Shown: positions 1-11,027 of the stretch, piece after piece
Position numbering within the stretch: the first letter of the stretch is position 1
Layout of the letters: each line of letters starts with the position of its first letter
NCBI GenBank assembly: GCA_027475525.1
Contig: JAMWFC010000067.1
Location: forward strand, 186,001 to 250,000
Direction of reading: 5' to 3'
Source: Macrolepiota albuminosa
Taxonomy: Eukaryota > Basidiomycota > Agaricomycetes > Agaricales > Agaricaceae
Length of the DNA: 64,000 bases
Notes under the pieces: model-generated
Told to the model about the DNA's origin: nothing
The model's input: only the letters and a program-made list of their open reading frames with translations
Database searches by the model: none
Made by a program: the position numbers and the translations under genes

Positions 1-1787
1 ACATACACAAATGATTCACATACTGGCATAACACTATACGGCAACGGTTCGTGCCTCTCTACTGTTAGGGGACCATGGGAGCCGGCCACCACTCTGGTCC
101 CACAAACTAACAGTGGAGAGTTCGGAGGTGGATCCCCTCTCTCTCCCCAAACTCTAATGGCTGTATCTGGGAGTAGCAACCAAATAATATCACATATAAC
201 TGACACAACATTAGACATTCACACTATCCAGGAGTCACCGTTTTTGGAAGACAATTTGGTTCCCCAAGATTTTGACATTGAAACCCCAATTGAACTACTC
301 CCAACCACAGCCGAAACTTCCCCCATTGTGTCAAACCGACATAGTAATATCTCAAACAAAAATACCAAAGCAGCACTTTGCATAGGCACTCTTAATATTA
401 GGGGTTTCCGAAACGCAGGCTCACCGGTAACAGGAACGAAATGGTATCATATAAACCAAGTAATGAGGGACAACAAAATAAGTGTTCTAGCAATCCAAGA
501 AGCCCACCTTAGTGCAGAACGAAAAGAAGATCTCGAACTCCTTTTCGGAAAGAGAATGAAATTTTTTTTCTCTCCTGACCCAGATAATCCCACCGGAAAG
601 GGAGGCGTTGCAACCGTCCTGAATAGGAACCTAATTAATGTCCAGGAATCAAGTATGACTGAAATTGTGCCGGGGCGGGCAATTCTATCAACGATCAGAT
701 GGCATAAAGAGGAAGTAATAAACATACTAAATGTATATGCCCTGAATGTGAAAGAAACTGAAGGCTCCAAAAATGCAAAGTTCTGGAACGATATCAATCA
801 ATACTTTGCCCAGAACCCCCGAATCAATGTAGACATACTTTTGGGTGATTTCAACATGGTAGAAGATGCGCAGGATAGGGCTCCTATGAGAACTGATCCA
901 GACAATGCAAAAGATGCTCTTGATAACCTAAAACAAAACCTAAGTGTGAGGGACTCTTGGAGAGATACATTTACAACAATGATGCAAAAGATGCTCTTGA
1001 TAACCTAAAACAAAACCTAAGTGTGAGGGACTCTTGGAGAGATACATTTACAACAATGAGAATGTTTACGTTCATCCAGGATGCAACCTCCTCCATGTCC
1101 AGGATCGACAGAATCTACATGGCTGATCATGTAGCAGCCTCTGCAAGGGACTGGAACATATTCCCATCGGCAGTACCAGGTACTGATCACCTCCTCACAA
1201 CGGTACAAATTGCGCACACAAATGCCCCAACAATTGGAAGAGGCAGGTGGACCCTGAAAGCGCACATCATCAAAGATGAAAAATTTAGGAAGTTTGTAAT
1301 GAAAACGGGGATGATGGCGACAAATAAGATAAAGGCACTAAATGGAAATAGAAGTACCGAGAAGAACCCCCAAACAATATACAACAAGTGGAAGGAAGAT
1401 GCTCTCACTATGGCAAGGGAGCGAGACAGGAATATAGTCCCCAAATATCGGAAGGAAAGATCATCCATAGTCCGTAAAAGAGATAGTATTCTATTAAATG
1501 AGAATCTAAACGACATCGACAAGAGAAATGCACTAAAAGAAATAACAAAGAAACTTACCACTCTAGAACACAAATACCACATGTATAAGAGGGAGGCGAT
1601 AGCAGTGAAAAACAGAGTCGATGGCGAAACTATGTGCAAGTACTGGACAAGTAATAACAAGCAAGCTCGTCCGAGAGACCTAATATTTGCTCTTAAAAAA
1701 CCTAACCCAGGCATCCATGAATCAGCGTATAAAACAGATTCAACAAAGATGGCAGAACTCGGGAAATTGTACCACGATCACCTATAG
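1..1787 (+). CDS. LINE ORF2, endonuclease part (frame broken by a 77-bp duplication)
   Basis: Exonuclease-endonuclease-phosphatase (APE-like) domain that nicks target DNA for target-primed reverse transcription. Visible motifs in order: TLNIRG, IQEAHL (catalytic Glu), GDFN (Asn/Asp), SRIDRIYM and PGTDHL (the His near the end of the fold). The frame is open from base 1; the ATG at 157 is only the first Met inside the window. At 905-1059 a 77-bp segment is repeated in tandem and shifts the frame. Removing one copy joins the upstream frame to the one running from 957 to the TAG at 1785-1787. After that stop the same frame continues into the reverse transcriptase, so this is one protein with a premature or suppressed stop. 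The 1060-1787 part is lysine- and arginine-rich linker before the RT. Confidence 0.88.
905..1059. repeat. 77-bp tandem duplication in the LINE endonuclease
   Basis: The sequence starting atgcaaaagatgctcttgat occurs at 905 and again at 982, a period of 77. It duplicates about 26 codons and shifts the frame by 2. A single copy restores the endonuclease ORF. Probably an assembly joint. Confidence 0.9.
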
Positions 1788-4700
1788 ACTCAGTGTCGTA
1801 ACGTAACAAATGAATGCAGAAATGAAAAAATTGCTAAAGTCCTAAACACAATCAAAACCCACACTACGGAAACACAGAGTGATGACTTAGTTGGGTTAAT
1901 AGAACTCCAAGAACTCATGAAGGCCCTGAAGACGTCAAATAATAGCTCCGCTCCTGGCCCTGATGGAATTCCGTATGAGTTCTGGAAATCCATGAATGGT
2001 CAGTTCATTAATGATGACAATCATAACCGGGGTGGAGGCTCCCAGAAAGTGACTTGCAATCTAATTGAACTGCTTAGACTGATGTGTGAAGATATACAAC
2101 AATACGGTATAATAGATAACTCCCCCTTCTCAGATGGTTGGATGTGTCCTCTCTATAAAAAGAATGAAAAAACAGATATAGCAAATTATAGACCGATTAC
2201 TTGCCTAAACACTGATTATAAGATGTTCACTAAAGCACTCACAAACCGTCTTTCAAAAGTAATTACTGATCTCATACACCCGAGCCAAGCGGATTTTATC
2301 ACGGGTAGGAGCATTACTGACCAAACAAAACTAATACGCATGATGATTCACTATGCGGAAGCAAATGAAATTAATGGACTAATAGTTGCCCTAGATCAAG
2401 AAAAGGCATACGATAAAATTGATCATGAATATCTATGGAAAACTCTAGAGAGGTTCGGAATTCCAAGTACATTTATAAACACAGTAAAATTGCTATATAA
2501 AACGGCCCAAACATGTATAATGATCAATGGGGTTCTCAGCTCCCCATGGAATATTACTAGAGGTGTCAGACAAGGTGACCCCTTGTCATGTCTACTTTTT
2601 GACTTGGCCATAGAGCCCCTCGCAGCCTCTCTGAGAGCCTCAAATCTCAAAGGGTACTCAATCCCAGGCCACACTGAGAAGTTAATAGCAAGCCTTTTCG
2701 CTGATGATACCACGACTTTCCTTTCCGAAGATGATGACTTGGAGTCTCTAAACGAAATCCTTGATGATTGGTGTATAGCAGCAAAAGTGAATTTTAATAT
2801 AGCAAAGACTGAAATTATCCCAATTGGTACAGCTGATTACCGGAAGGAAGTTCTAAAGGAAAGGAGGACGAAACCCGACAAATCGAGAATCCCTGATAAT
2901 ATCCACATAGTGGAAGAAGGGTTGTCAACTAGGATTCTAGGCGCGTGGTTTGGTAATATGTCTGACCTAAGTGCCCCATGGTCTAATGTCCTCGAAAAAA
3001 TTGACAAAAGCCTGGAAAACTGGGCCAAATCAAACTCTACATTAGAAGGAAGACGATTAATTGTACAAATGGTAATAGCAGGAATGACACAATACCTCAC
3101 TCAAGTACAAGGTATGCCTGCGAACATTGAAAAGTCTGTCATGAGGAGAGCAAACAAATTCATGTGGGCAGGAGGCAATGCCCTGGTAAATGAACAAACA
3201 ATGTTCAGACCGTTAAGTGAAGGAGGTAGAGCCTTGGTTGATATCAAAACGAGGAATAAGGCAATAGACATTATGTGGTTAAAATCCTACCTTAGGCTCG
3301 ACGACGATAGACCGTTATGGGCGTACGTAGCAGACGTCCTCATAGCAAAAAATGTTCCAAAGATTGAGGAGAATGTAGATGACAGAGTAAAAATTAACCC
3401 GTTTCTCCAGACATGGAGACCCAAAACATCTTCACGTGGTGAGATATGTCCTGACCTGACTAAACTCTTCAAAACCACAAAAGAATACAATGTACGCCCA
3501 GAAGGACTGGCTTTCAACCGTGATATTCTGAGAAACATGCCTATCTGGTACCATCACGCTGCACAACCTAAGCTAAGAAGAATGAACCACGGAAAAATAG
3601 CTGAATGTTTAAAATCTAACCATAAAATGTTTAAAGTCGGGGATGCGGAGAGGATTGCGAGTGTAATCGAAGATATAAACCACCTCAAAACAGATGAATG
3701 TGAATGTCTGAGCTGCATGAGAATGGAAAACAATGAGAACTGTAACCACCCACATTCCTGTTCTATCAGAGCAAACGATATGATCGGAACCCTGCCAGGA
3801 AAGTGGAACCCGAGAGCGTCACAACCAGATGATTGTAGACTAATAGTTGAGAGGGATGCACCATTTGAAGAACTCCCTTCATCAAACATGTTCAATGCCA
3901 ACTTAACAACGGCTGGATCCCTTGCAGAAGTATTTAGAATCTTCACCTCGGGCCCTGTATATAATCAAACATACTGTCGTGAGCCCCCCGAAATTCCAAT
4001 GCAACCCGTTGAAGCCTTCGTGAAAGGCGCGAGCAAAGCTTATAAAGATGTAAGACAAGGAAGTATCATGGGCACTGGTGTTACCTTCATAGATAAAGAA
4101 GAACTGGATACGAACGGTATGTGGTACAGCCTAGAGCGTGATACTGGAGGCGGGAACAATTTTTTAGCAATACTGCTGGCCTCGATGAAAATAGGAATAA
4201 GAACCCCGTTAAAATTGAATATCAGAACAGGAGACACCATTGATAACTTGACGACCAAGCTGAAAGAAAAGGAGGACACAGGATTCATAGGTTCCCGCAA
4301 CGCTGGCCTGATAATAACAATGATCGGTCGCCTAAGAATGCATATGGCACCAATATATATTAATGACTTATCTGATTCCCAAATAACTTCATGGGAGCAA
4401 AGCGCCAGTACAATGGCGAAAGGTGCCATGAACAACGACAGACCCATCACTCTTTCCCCAATACCCACAGAGCTTCATCTGACTGGTGCCAAACTAATGA
4501 AGATCACGCAAGGGATTGCTTACAAAAAAATAAGGGGAGATTTATCAATACCCCAGAGACCGAGAACGTGCACCATGATAACAAAGATAAAGAAGTCTAT
4601 ACTAAAAGTCAATAAAAAAGCCCCGAGTGACAAGCAAATTTAGCTCAGCTTCAGAAGTAAAGACTTCTCCAAACCACTCAGAATTTTCCTGTGGAAGTGT

Positions 4701-5306
4701 GCCCATGACGCATACAAGGTCGGAACATACTGGGACCGACAAAATATGAATCCGGATTTGAAAGCAAGAGTCACATGCAAACATGATGACGAAGTGGATT
4801 CCCTGAACCACATTTTGACTGAGTGTGTATGCACAGGTCAATCCATCGTGTGGGAAATGGTAAACGAGATATGGGTAAAAAGGACTGGGAAAGACTTAAG
4901 GAAACAGAACATAAGCTCCATTTTGGGAAGTCCATTGATGACTAAGTACGAAGACAGCTGCAGATCGCCGGGACTCTCTAGGTTACACAGAATCCTTATT
5001 GTAGAAGCAGCACAGATGATTTGGGCTCTAAGATGTGAAAGAGTGATCCAAAATAATGACATCCCCCATTCCGCAATCGAAGTCACGAATAGATGGAGCT
5101 TGGCAATATCAAAAAGAGCCGACTTAGACTTCAAACTAACGAAGACAAAACTTGGGAAGAAATCACTGACCATTAAACTAGTTATAGAGACATGGGAAGA
5201 GACAGGGATCATGGACACAGAAAAAATAATTGATGACTTAAACATTGCTGCTAAGAGCGGGGTTTTAGTGGGTAATAGGCCAGTAATGGAAGAGGGTATA
5301 GGCTGA
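1788..5306 (+). CDS. LINE ORF2, reverse transcriptase / RNase H-like / zinc-finger part
   Basis: Same frame as the endonuclease, downstream of the TAG at 1785. RT motifs: SSAPGPDGIPYEFWK, NYRPITCLNTDYK, QADFITGR, ALDQEKAYDKI, GVRQGDPLSCLLF and the catalytic FADDTT. A region near 4060-4390 (GTGVTF..., FLAILLAS, a final segment around IITMIGRLRM) resembles a weakened RNase H fold. A second in-frame TAG lies at 4641-4643. The frame then resumes to a TGA at 5304-5306 and encodes LWKCAHDAYKVGTYW followed by Cys/His spacing (TCKHDD...HILTEC) typical of the zf-RVT segment of fungal LINEs. Two in-frame TAG stops make this copy probably inactive unless they are read through. Confidence 0.9.
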
Positions 5307-5486
5307 GGTCTATCCATGGGCCCGTAGCTCTACACTAGTGCGTAAAGACATTTCCTCGCAGAGATACTGATTAAAATCTGATGAACTGCCCGAATTATTG
5401 GAACCTGGTTTTAACCCCAGGTGAGCAGTACTGCGGGTAGAGGGTGGACGCCTAGGGCGGTTGTTCTCTACTATTAAACGCTACTC

Positions 5487-5523
<37 letters not shown>
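5307..5523 (+). other. LINE 3' UTR and poly-A tail
   Basis: After the TGA there are about 180 bases of non-coding sequence with a small stem (ACCTGG...CCAGGT around 5404-5424), then 36 consecutive A residues (5488-5523). The stem could be a 3' recognition structure for the LINE RT; that is an inference from position only. Confidence 0.7.
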
Positions 5524-5527
<4 letters not shown>

Positions 5528-6165
5528 ATTGATGTAACGGTTTGTTACTATGTGACCTGTCAATCAATCACTGATTGCCAATACATCACAGAACGCTGGC
5601 TCACAGATATTTTGTTTCTTCACATCATTTAGGTTTGGGGGTGAGCTGCGCACAAACACGTCAGACTGGAGAGCTGCCTGACAGATGTATATTCTAGGCA
5701 TAATCAACGTCACAGATTCTTTATGCTTTGTATACAAAAACTAAGCATTTCATAGCCATCCAGGTCAGTGTGTATCACATATTTCCAGAAGTAACTTTCT
5801 TTTTTTGACTTGCATCTTGACAGATAACAAATGTTCACAAAATTCCATCACTTGCGCCAAATACTTCATTGACCTTGGTGCAGGAAATAAAGCCCCAGGC
5901 TCAGTGTTCAGGGATTGTTGTTCTTCTAACTTACAATGACACTGGTCAAGGCAGGAACTTTTTGAATGGTAATGATGCTCAAAAGTAGATCAGTAGCAGA
6001 TACGGTTTACAGCTACTGACCTGTACAAAATGTGTTTGGGCACACTAAGGATTGAGGAAGTCCTGGGCAGTCCCCAGAGAACAAGTCGGAAAATGAGTTG
6101 AATGGCAAGATTTGGTGAAAGTCAGCAATGAGGGTCAGCAAGGATGTGCAGTAAGAAAAATGCGC

Positions 6166-7777
6166 TGATAGGCTTCTACTTAGACTGAGTACATCAAGGG
6201 GCACACTACAGGCCTATGGACACTGGCCATACTGGAGACCCTAGCAATCCTCTCAGACACAGGACACCATGAGCCTTAGCACTTGATTATAGGTGCTGTT
6301 TATCAGTCTAAACTACCACTATTAAGCCTTAGCATACACCACTCATTGACTTTAAAGAATTAGAAGATCCAGGACTTATGGCGCTAGTGCGATGGCAGAG
6401 ACACAACTTTGACCAAACTCTAATTAGTTCTATAAAGGGGTTAGCATTAGGCACTGCTATTTGACGAGGCACTTCAATCAGAAGTCTAAAGAATCAGCAA
6501 TGATGGAACAGGATATATTCTAGCCCAGCATTTTATTCATCAAGAATTGATACAAGATTTAGCACCAACATTAGAACTCATGACGTCTGTTGAGGATTTT
6601 CTGACCATAAGGCCTGGCCAATTGGAATTACACTAAAAAGTGAGCAGACTCATATAAGTTTAAGTCAGTTTAAAGTCACCATGGCCAATGGGCTATAACA
6701 CTGTTGGTCGCCATTTCTCCACGCATGCTGGTTGCCATTGACAGGTTGCCGTTACCTGTAACCATGAGGAGAGGCACTAATTGGTAGTGCTGCAGATGGA
6801 CTTATTTCAAAAATATAGTAGTGCATAGTATAAAAGATAGCTACTCTGCATGTATATAGCAACAAATCATAAACCTTAAGCACCCCAAGTTACACTTAGC
6901 ATTCAAATCACACTAGCTTAGCCCAACATCTTCACTAAGTTAGGTGCTAACCTTGTTTATCTCGTCCTTGTCATCTGCGGTGCCACCTACAGGCACATTA
7001 CACTGTGCTATTCATCTTCATCTCTGTATTTTTGCTTAGGCTACGGTGCTTACAGTTTGTTAGGTAGCTTCTGAGGTGCTATTTTCTAGTGCGTTATTCT
7101 ATCACCTTTACTCAAGCACACTGGGACTCTGTCAGGACTCCTCACAACTATGCATGCCAGGTGTTGGAGACAGTGTTGTACTGTGTATATGTCCAGTGTG
7201 TCAGGAGACTCCTCATTTCTTCCTTTTCTTACTCCTCATTCCTCATTTCTTCCTTTTCTCACTCTTCATTCCTTCACTCTCCCTTCATTCATTTTTTTAT
7301 TTCTTCTGATATTATTTCATTTTACTGTTTCTATTCTTTCAACACTATCTGTTAGTACTACTCTCAGCTCTTGAGATGCTCTGGTTCTTTAGCTACCATT
7401 CAGACAAGTGTGGGCCCTTCAGCACCGCTTCCAGACTGCTTATATAAGCCAGAGTTTGCCTTTCTGACTTCTAAAGTCTGGAGTTTTCCTGCCTTGTTTG
7501 CACAGTTGTTTGGTTAGTCAATTTTTGAGTTTTTAAGGTTTTGTTGTACTGTACAGTTGTTTCCCATGCTTCAGAGGCCCCAGAAGCGTCCAACCTGGCA
7601 TAGGGAATCCCTAGACTTGTTCTCTTTGGATCTCCCTCTGCCAGGTGAGTAGTTATTATGATATTGTCAGTACATACTCTAATACACTTTGGATCTCCCT
7701 CTGCCAGCTATGTGACTGAGCCACAGCCTCTAGAGGTCGCCCTTACACAGTGCACCCAACTACAGTTGGTGTTATCA
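6166..7777 (+). mobile_element. Solo LTR, family 2, copy a (nested in LTR1a, contains LTR3a)
   Basis: Starts TGATAGGCTTCTAC and ends GTTATCA, flanked by GCGC on both sides (6162-6165 and 7778-7781). The interrupted LTR1 sequence resumes exactly after it, as judged from copies 1b and 1c. A second solo copy is at 18142-19210 and a partial one at 56984-57086. Without the nested LTR3a it is about 1058 bp. Confidence 0.82.
7199..7747 (+). mobile_element. Solo LTR, family 3, copy a (innermost of a triple nest)
   Basis: Runs from TGTCAGGAGACTCC to CGCCCTTACA (549 bp) with a 5-bp target duplication CAGTG (7194-7198, 7748-7752). LTR2b at 18142-19210 lacks it at the same place. A second copy is at 23504-24021. 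A short internal repeat (tcctcatttcttccttttct) lies near its 5' end. Confidence 0.85.
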
Positions 7778-8735
7778 GCGCTAATGACAAAGTGTGCCTA
7801 AATGATGAGGGAATGTAAATACAAGTAAGTGCAGCAGAGGAAGCAGCAAGGAAACTAGAGGCTTAGCGATGGCTAAGCTGTGTGATGCCCACCATAAGTA
7901 TAAGGCTTGTAGGTTCTGTAAGTGTAACTGTGGCAAGCAGGCTAAGAGTGTTCAGACAATTAGTGACTATGAACTTAATCAGCTCAAAAGAAATCTGAAC
8001 CATGAGGTGAACTGAGGGGTGTAAACTGGGGTACTCTGTTCTCTGCTTTAGCTAGTGACAATAGTAAATATTTTATAGTAAGATGAGTTCACTGTCACTA
8101 AGCAACTAAGTGTCACTAAGGAGTGGTGAAGTGGAAAGAATGTAGATAGTTGCCATGCATTAAACTAAATAATGAGAGGTTAACAAGAATGCTGTCTGTT
8201 TAAGTAAAGAGAAGGCACCAAGGTAAAACACCAAGCTGTCAGTTATGGAGAAATGCCATTAATCCAACTTGTAAGCGCTGCTGCCAGCTAGCAGTACCAC
8301 ATGCTATCTGAGTAATGCAATCTCTCAATGCTTGCTAATGGCATAATGCCAGCTGTTACTTGTCATTCTAGCTGCCATTGGCACTATCACTGATCAGGTA
8401 CATTGGTTGCCATGTATATTTATTGGAAATGGCTTAAAATGGATAAATTGTGTGTGCTAAATTCAGAACAAGTGCAGCAAGGTGTCCGAAGCCAATGCCA
8501 AGTCTGCCATTGATGCGCCTAGCCTGTGTAAGGTCCTATCAATGGAACTGTAAGTCCTCATCAATACATGATCATCCTCATCACTCATGTACTATTCTGA
8601 ATTAAAGAGAGCAGTCAATCTCTACAGGTGAGCAATTTTATACACACTTATGACCAAGACAGGCACTAAATAATTCCATGATGTCACTAGACTTGACTTA
8701 TATCTGCAAGGCTTTGACTGCTCTAACTCAATGGT

Positions 8736-8796
8736 ACGAGCTACGATTCGTGCCGAAGGCACAAATTTCGTAGCTCGTTGGGGGCTTTGCCCCCAA
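8736..8796 (+). repeat. Double hairpin, monomer 1
   Basis: The first stem (ACGAGCTACGATTCGTGCC paired with its near-complement) carries a GAA loop here, whereas monomer 3 has TTC: the loop is flipped relative to its sister. The second hairpin is TTGGGGGCTTTGCCCCCAA, with one change in the loop. Confidence 0.8.
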
Positions 8797-8869
8797 ACTC
8801 CCCCCCCAACTAAGCCTCCACCCTAACCTCACTTCGTTCGGTTAGGGCTCCAAGTATGTATAGAGAACT

Positions 8870-9026
8870 CAGTGCTTATTCCTGGCCTCAACCTCACGCA
8901 TTTCACAACTCAGTGCTTATTCCTGGCTCGTTCGGTTAAGGCCTCAGCATTTCACAACTCAGTGCTCATTCCCGGCCTCAACCTCACTTCATTCGGTTAA
9001 GGCCTCGGCATTTCACAACTCAGTGC
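8870..9026 (+). repeat. Degenerate ~60-bp array, monomer 1
   Basis: About three diverged units of the motif 'actcagtgcttattcctgg...ggttaaggcctc'. One unit lacks the 'aacctcacttc' half. Confidence 0.7.
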
Positions 9027-9307
9027 ATTATTGTAAACTGAATTGAATTTTTCGGATTTTATTCAGCATTTATAAATCTTTAAAAAACTAAAAATCAGTA
9101 TATTAGTAGCATTTGAATTTTTCCTCATTTTCTGGTGATTTTCCTGGAATTATTTGAGCATTTTCCACTAACATCTCCTGAAAAACAGAGCAATTGAATT
9201 TTTCTTGAAATTTTCAGATTTCATTAAGGATTTATAAATCTCAGAAAAACTAAACTCAGTGTATCAGTAAGCCTTGAATTTTTTCTAATTTTTTTAGTGA
9301 TTTTATC

Positions 9308-9461
9308 TGAATTTTTTAAGCATTATCTACCAACATTTATTCAAAACAGACCAAAAAGACAACTATTTGTCAGCCTTAGTCATTTGAATTTTTTAAGCAT
9401 TATCTACCAACATTTATTCAAAACAGACCAAAAAGACAACTATTTGTCAGCCTTAGTCATT
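9308..9461. repeat. 77-bp tandem duplication in the AT-rich spacer of hairpin monomer 1
   Basis: Exact: 9308-9384 repeated at 9385-9461 (tgaattttttaagcattatc...). Monomers 2 and 3 do not have it. Confidence 0.92.
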
Positions 9462-9525
9462 GATCAGCTGACAAATTTTTAGTCATCACATCAAATTCCC
9501 ACAAAAGTTGTCCCATTCTATATAG

Positions 9526-9588
9526 ACGAGCTACGATTCGTGTCTTCAGCACGAATTTCGTAGCTCGTTGGAGGCTTCGCCCCCAAAC
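9526..9588 (+). repeat. Double hairpin, monomer 2
   Basis: Same structure as its sisters but more worn: GTGTCTTCAGCAC in the inner stem and TTGGAGGC in the second hairpin each break one pair. Confidence 0.75.
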
Positions 9589-9654
9589 CCCCCCCAACTA
9601 AACCTCCACTCTAACCTCACTTTGTTCGGTTAGGGCTCCAAGTATGTATAGAGA

Positions 9655-9840
9655 ACTCAGTGCTTAATCCCAGCCTTAACCTCACTTTGTTCAGTTAAGG
9701 CCTCGGTCTTCACAACTCAATGCTTAATCCCAGCCTCAACCTCACTTTGTTCGGTTAAGGCCTTGGTCTTCACAACTCAATGCTTAATCCCAGCCTCAAC
9801 CTCACTTTGTTCGGTTAAGGCCTCGGTCTTCCACCACTCA
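9655..9840 (+). repeat. 60-bp tandem array, monomer 2
   Basis: Three units with a period of 60 (tgcttaatcccagcc...ggttaaggcctcggtctt). Each unit contains the imperfect hairpin AACC-TCACTTTGTTC-GGTT. Confidence 0.85.
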
Positions 9841-10118
9841 GTCAGTTTGCCTCAACTCTCAGAGCATTATTGTAAGCTAAATTGAATTTTTCTTGAATTT
9901 TTCAGATTTCTTTGAGTATTTATAAATCTCAGAAAAACTCAAGTCAGTGTATCAGTAGGCCTTGAATTTTTTCTGATTTTTCAGTGATTTTATCTGAATT
10001 TTCTAAGCATTTCTAATGCTGAAATGAGCCAACTCTTATGTCGTTACCCCAAAAGGAAGGTTCTTGGTCAGCCTTGGTCAGCATTAAATTTTCCCAGGCG
10101 TCGTCCCATATATTATAG

Positions 10119-10179
10119 ACGAGCTACGATTCGTGCCTTCGGCACGAATTTCGTAGCTCGTTGGGGGCTTCGCCCCCAA
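10119..10179 (+). repeat. Double hairpin, monomer 3
   Basis: The best preserved copy. Hairpin 1 spans 10119-10161 (GTGCC-TTC-GGCAC core; outer 11-bp stem perfect; one 2-nt bulge). Hairpin 2 spans 10161-10179 (8-bp perfect stem, TTC loop). Confidence 0.85.
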
Positions 10180-10320
10180 ACCCCCCCCAACTAAGCCTCC
10201 ACCCTAACCTCACTTCGTTCGGTTAGGGCTCCAAGTATGTATAGCTTCGCCCCCAAACCCCCCCCAACTAAGCCTCCACCCTAACCTCACTTCGTTCGGT
10301 TAGGGCTCCAAGTATGTATA
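10167..10320. repeat. 77-bp tandem duplication in hairpin monomer 3
   Basis: 10167-10243 is repeated at 10244-10320 (gcttcgcccccaaa...gtatgtata), doubling half of hairpin 2 and the third hairpin. Confidence 0.9.
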
Positions 10321-10703
10321 AAGAACTCAGTGCTTAATCCCAGCCTCAACCTCACTTCGTTCGGTTAAGGCCTCGGTTTTCACAACTCAATGCTTAATCC
10401 CAGCCTCAACCTCACTTCGTTCGGTTAAGGCCTCGGTTTTCACAACTCAATGCTTAATCCCAGCCTCAACCTCACTTCGTTCGGTTAAGGCCTCGGTTTT
10501 CACAACTCAATGCTTAATCCCAGCCTCAACCTCACTTCGTTCGGTTAAGGCCTCGGTTTTCACAACTCAATGCTTAATCCCAGCCTCAACCTCACTTCGT
10601 TCGGTTAAGGCCTCGGTTTTCACAACTCAATGCTTAATCCCAGCCTCAACCTCACTTCGTTCGGTTAAGGCCTCGGTTTTCACAACTCAATGCTTAATCC
10701 CAG
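10321..10703 (+). repeat. 60-bp tandem array, monomer 3
   Basis: Six full units plus a partial one, period 60. The five units from 10381 to 10680 are identical to each other. Each unit has 'aacctcacttcgttcggttaa', an imperfect hairpin. There are no variable spacers, so this is not a CRISPR array. Confidence 0.95.
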
Positions 10704-11027
10704 TTTGCCTCAACTCTCAGAGCATTATTGTAAGCTAAATTGAATTTTTCTTGAATTTTTCAGATTTCTTTAAGCATTTATAAATCTCAGAAAAACTCAA
10801 GTCAGTGTATCAGTAGGCCCCAAATTTTTTCTGATTTTTCAGTGATTTTATCTGAATTTTCTAAGCATTTCTAATGCTGAAATGAGCCAACTCTTATGTT
10901 ATTACCCTAAAAGGAAGGTTCTTGGTCAGCCTTGGTCAGCATCACATTTTCCCAGGCGTCGTCCCATTATATAGAGATGGCAACCTGTGATGATGAATTA
11001 CTGACAGTACTATGCAGAGGTCAACTC

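Larger units (their letters stand above)
1..5523 (+). mobile_element. LINE (non-LTR retrotransposon), 5'-truncated by the window
   Basis: The reading frame is open from base 1, so the element begins outside the window. Order: AP-endonuclease region, reverse transcriptase, RNase H-like region, C-terminal zinc-finger-like segment, a short 3' UTR and a tract of 36 A (5488-5523). The end after the poly-A is clear, because the flanking sequence (gtttattgatgtaacgg) recurs without the LINE in the inverted copy near 14790. The endonuclease-RT-RNase H order and the poly-A tail fit fungal LINEs of the Tad-like group; the clade is inferred, not proven. The 5' target-site duplication cannot be seen. Confidence 0.93.
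5970..8541 (+). mobile_element. Solo LTR, family 1, copy a (contains nested LTR2a)
   Basis: Runs from TAATGATGCTC to GGTCCTATCA, with a 4-bp target duplication ATGG at 5966-5969 and 8542-8545. Without the nested element it is about 956 bp. Related copies lie at 13293-14236 and 20856-21818. The near TG...CA ends, target duplications and size identify a solo LTR; no internal retrotransposon genes of this family are in the window. Confidence 0.8.
8736..10976 (+). mobile_element. Hairpin-array element: three tandem composite monomers
   Basis: Three monomers start at 8736, 9526 and 10119. Each has the same order: a long palindrome (ACGAGCTACGA...TCGTAGCTCGT), a second perfect hairpin TTGGGGGC-TTC-GCCCCCAA, a C-rich run, a third hairpin (CCTAACC...GGTTAGG), an array of about 60-bp units, and an AT-rich spacer ending near CCCATTATATAGA. 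The opposite arm (around 13143) carries the same flanks with no insert, so this unit entered as a block. No ORF, poly-A tail or transposase is seen. It resembles the mobile hairpin clusters known from fungal organelle genomes, but its class is unknown. Confidence 0.75.

Noticed and set aside
157..5306. Two or more separate LINE genes
   Set aside because: All segments share one frame once the 77-bp duplication is discounted; motif order shows a single ORF2.
7076..7374. Overlapping ORFs of 74-88 codons rich in Ser/Phe/Leu
   Set aside because: They fall across the LTR2/LTR3 junction in low-complexity pyrimidine sequence.
10321..10703. CRISPR-like array of 60-bp units
   Set aside because: Units are contiguous and identical with no variable spacers, and the setting is a eukaryotic genome; it is a tandem repeat.
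8736..10976. Nuclear copy of mitochondrial DNA
   Set aside because: The hairpins resemble organelle hairpin clusters, but no mitochondrial gene, tRNA or intron sequence accompanies them.
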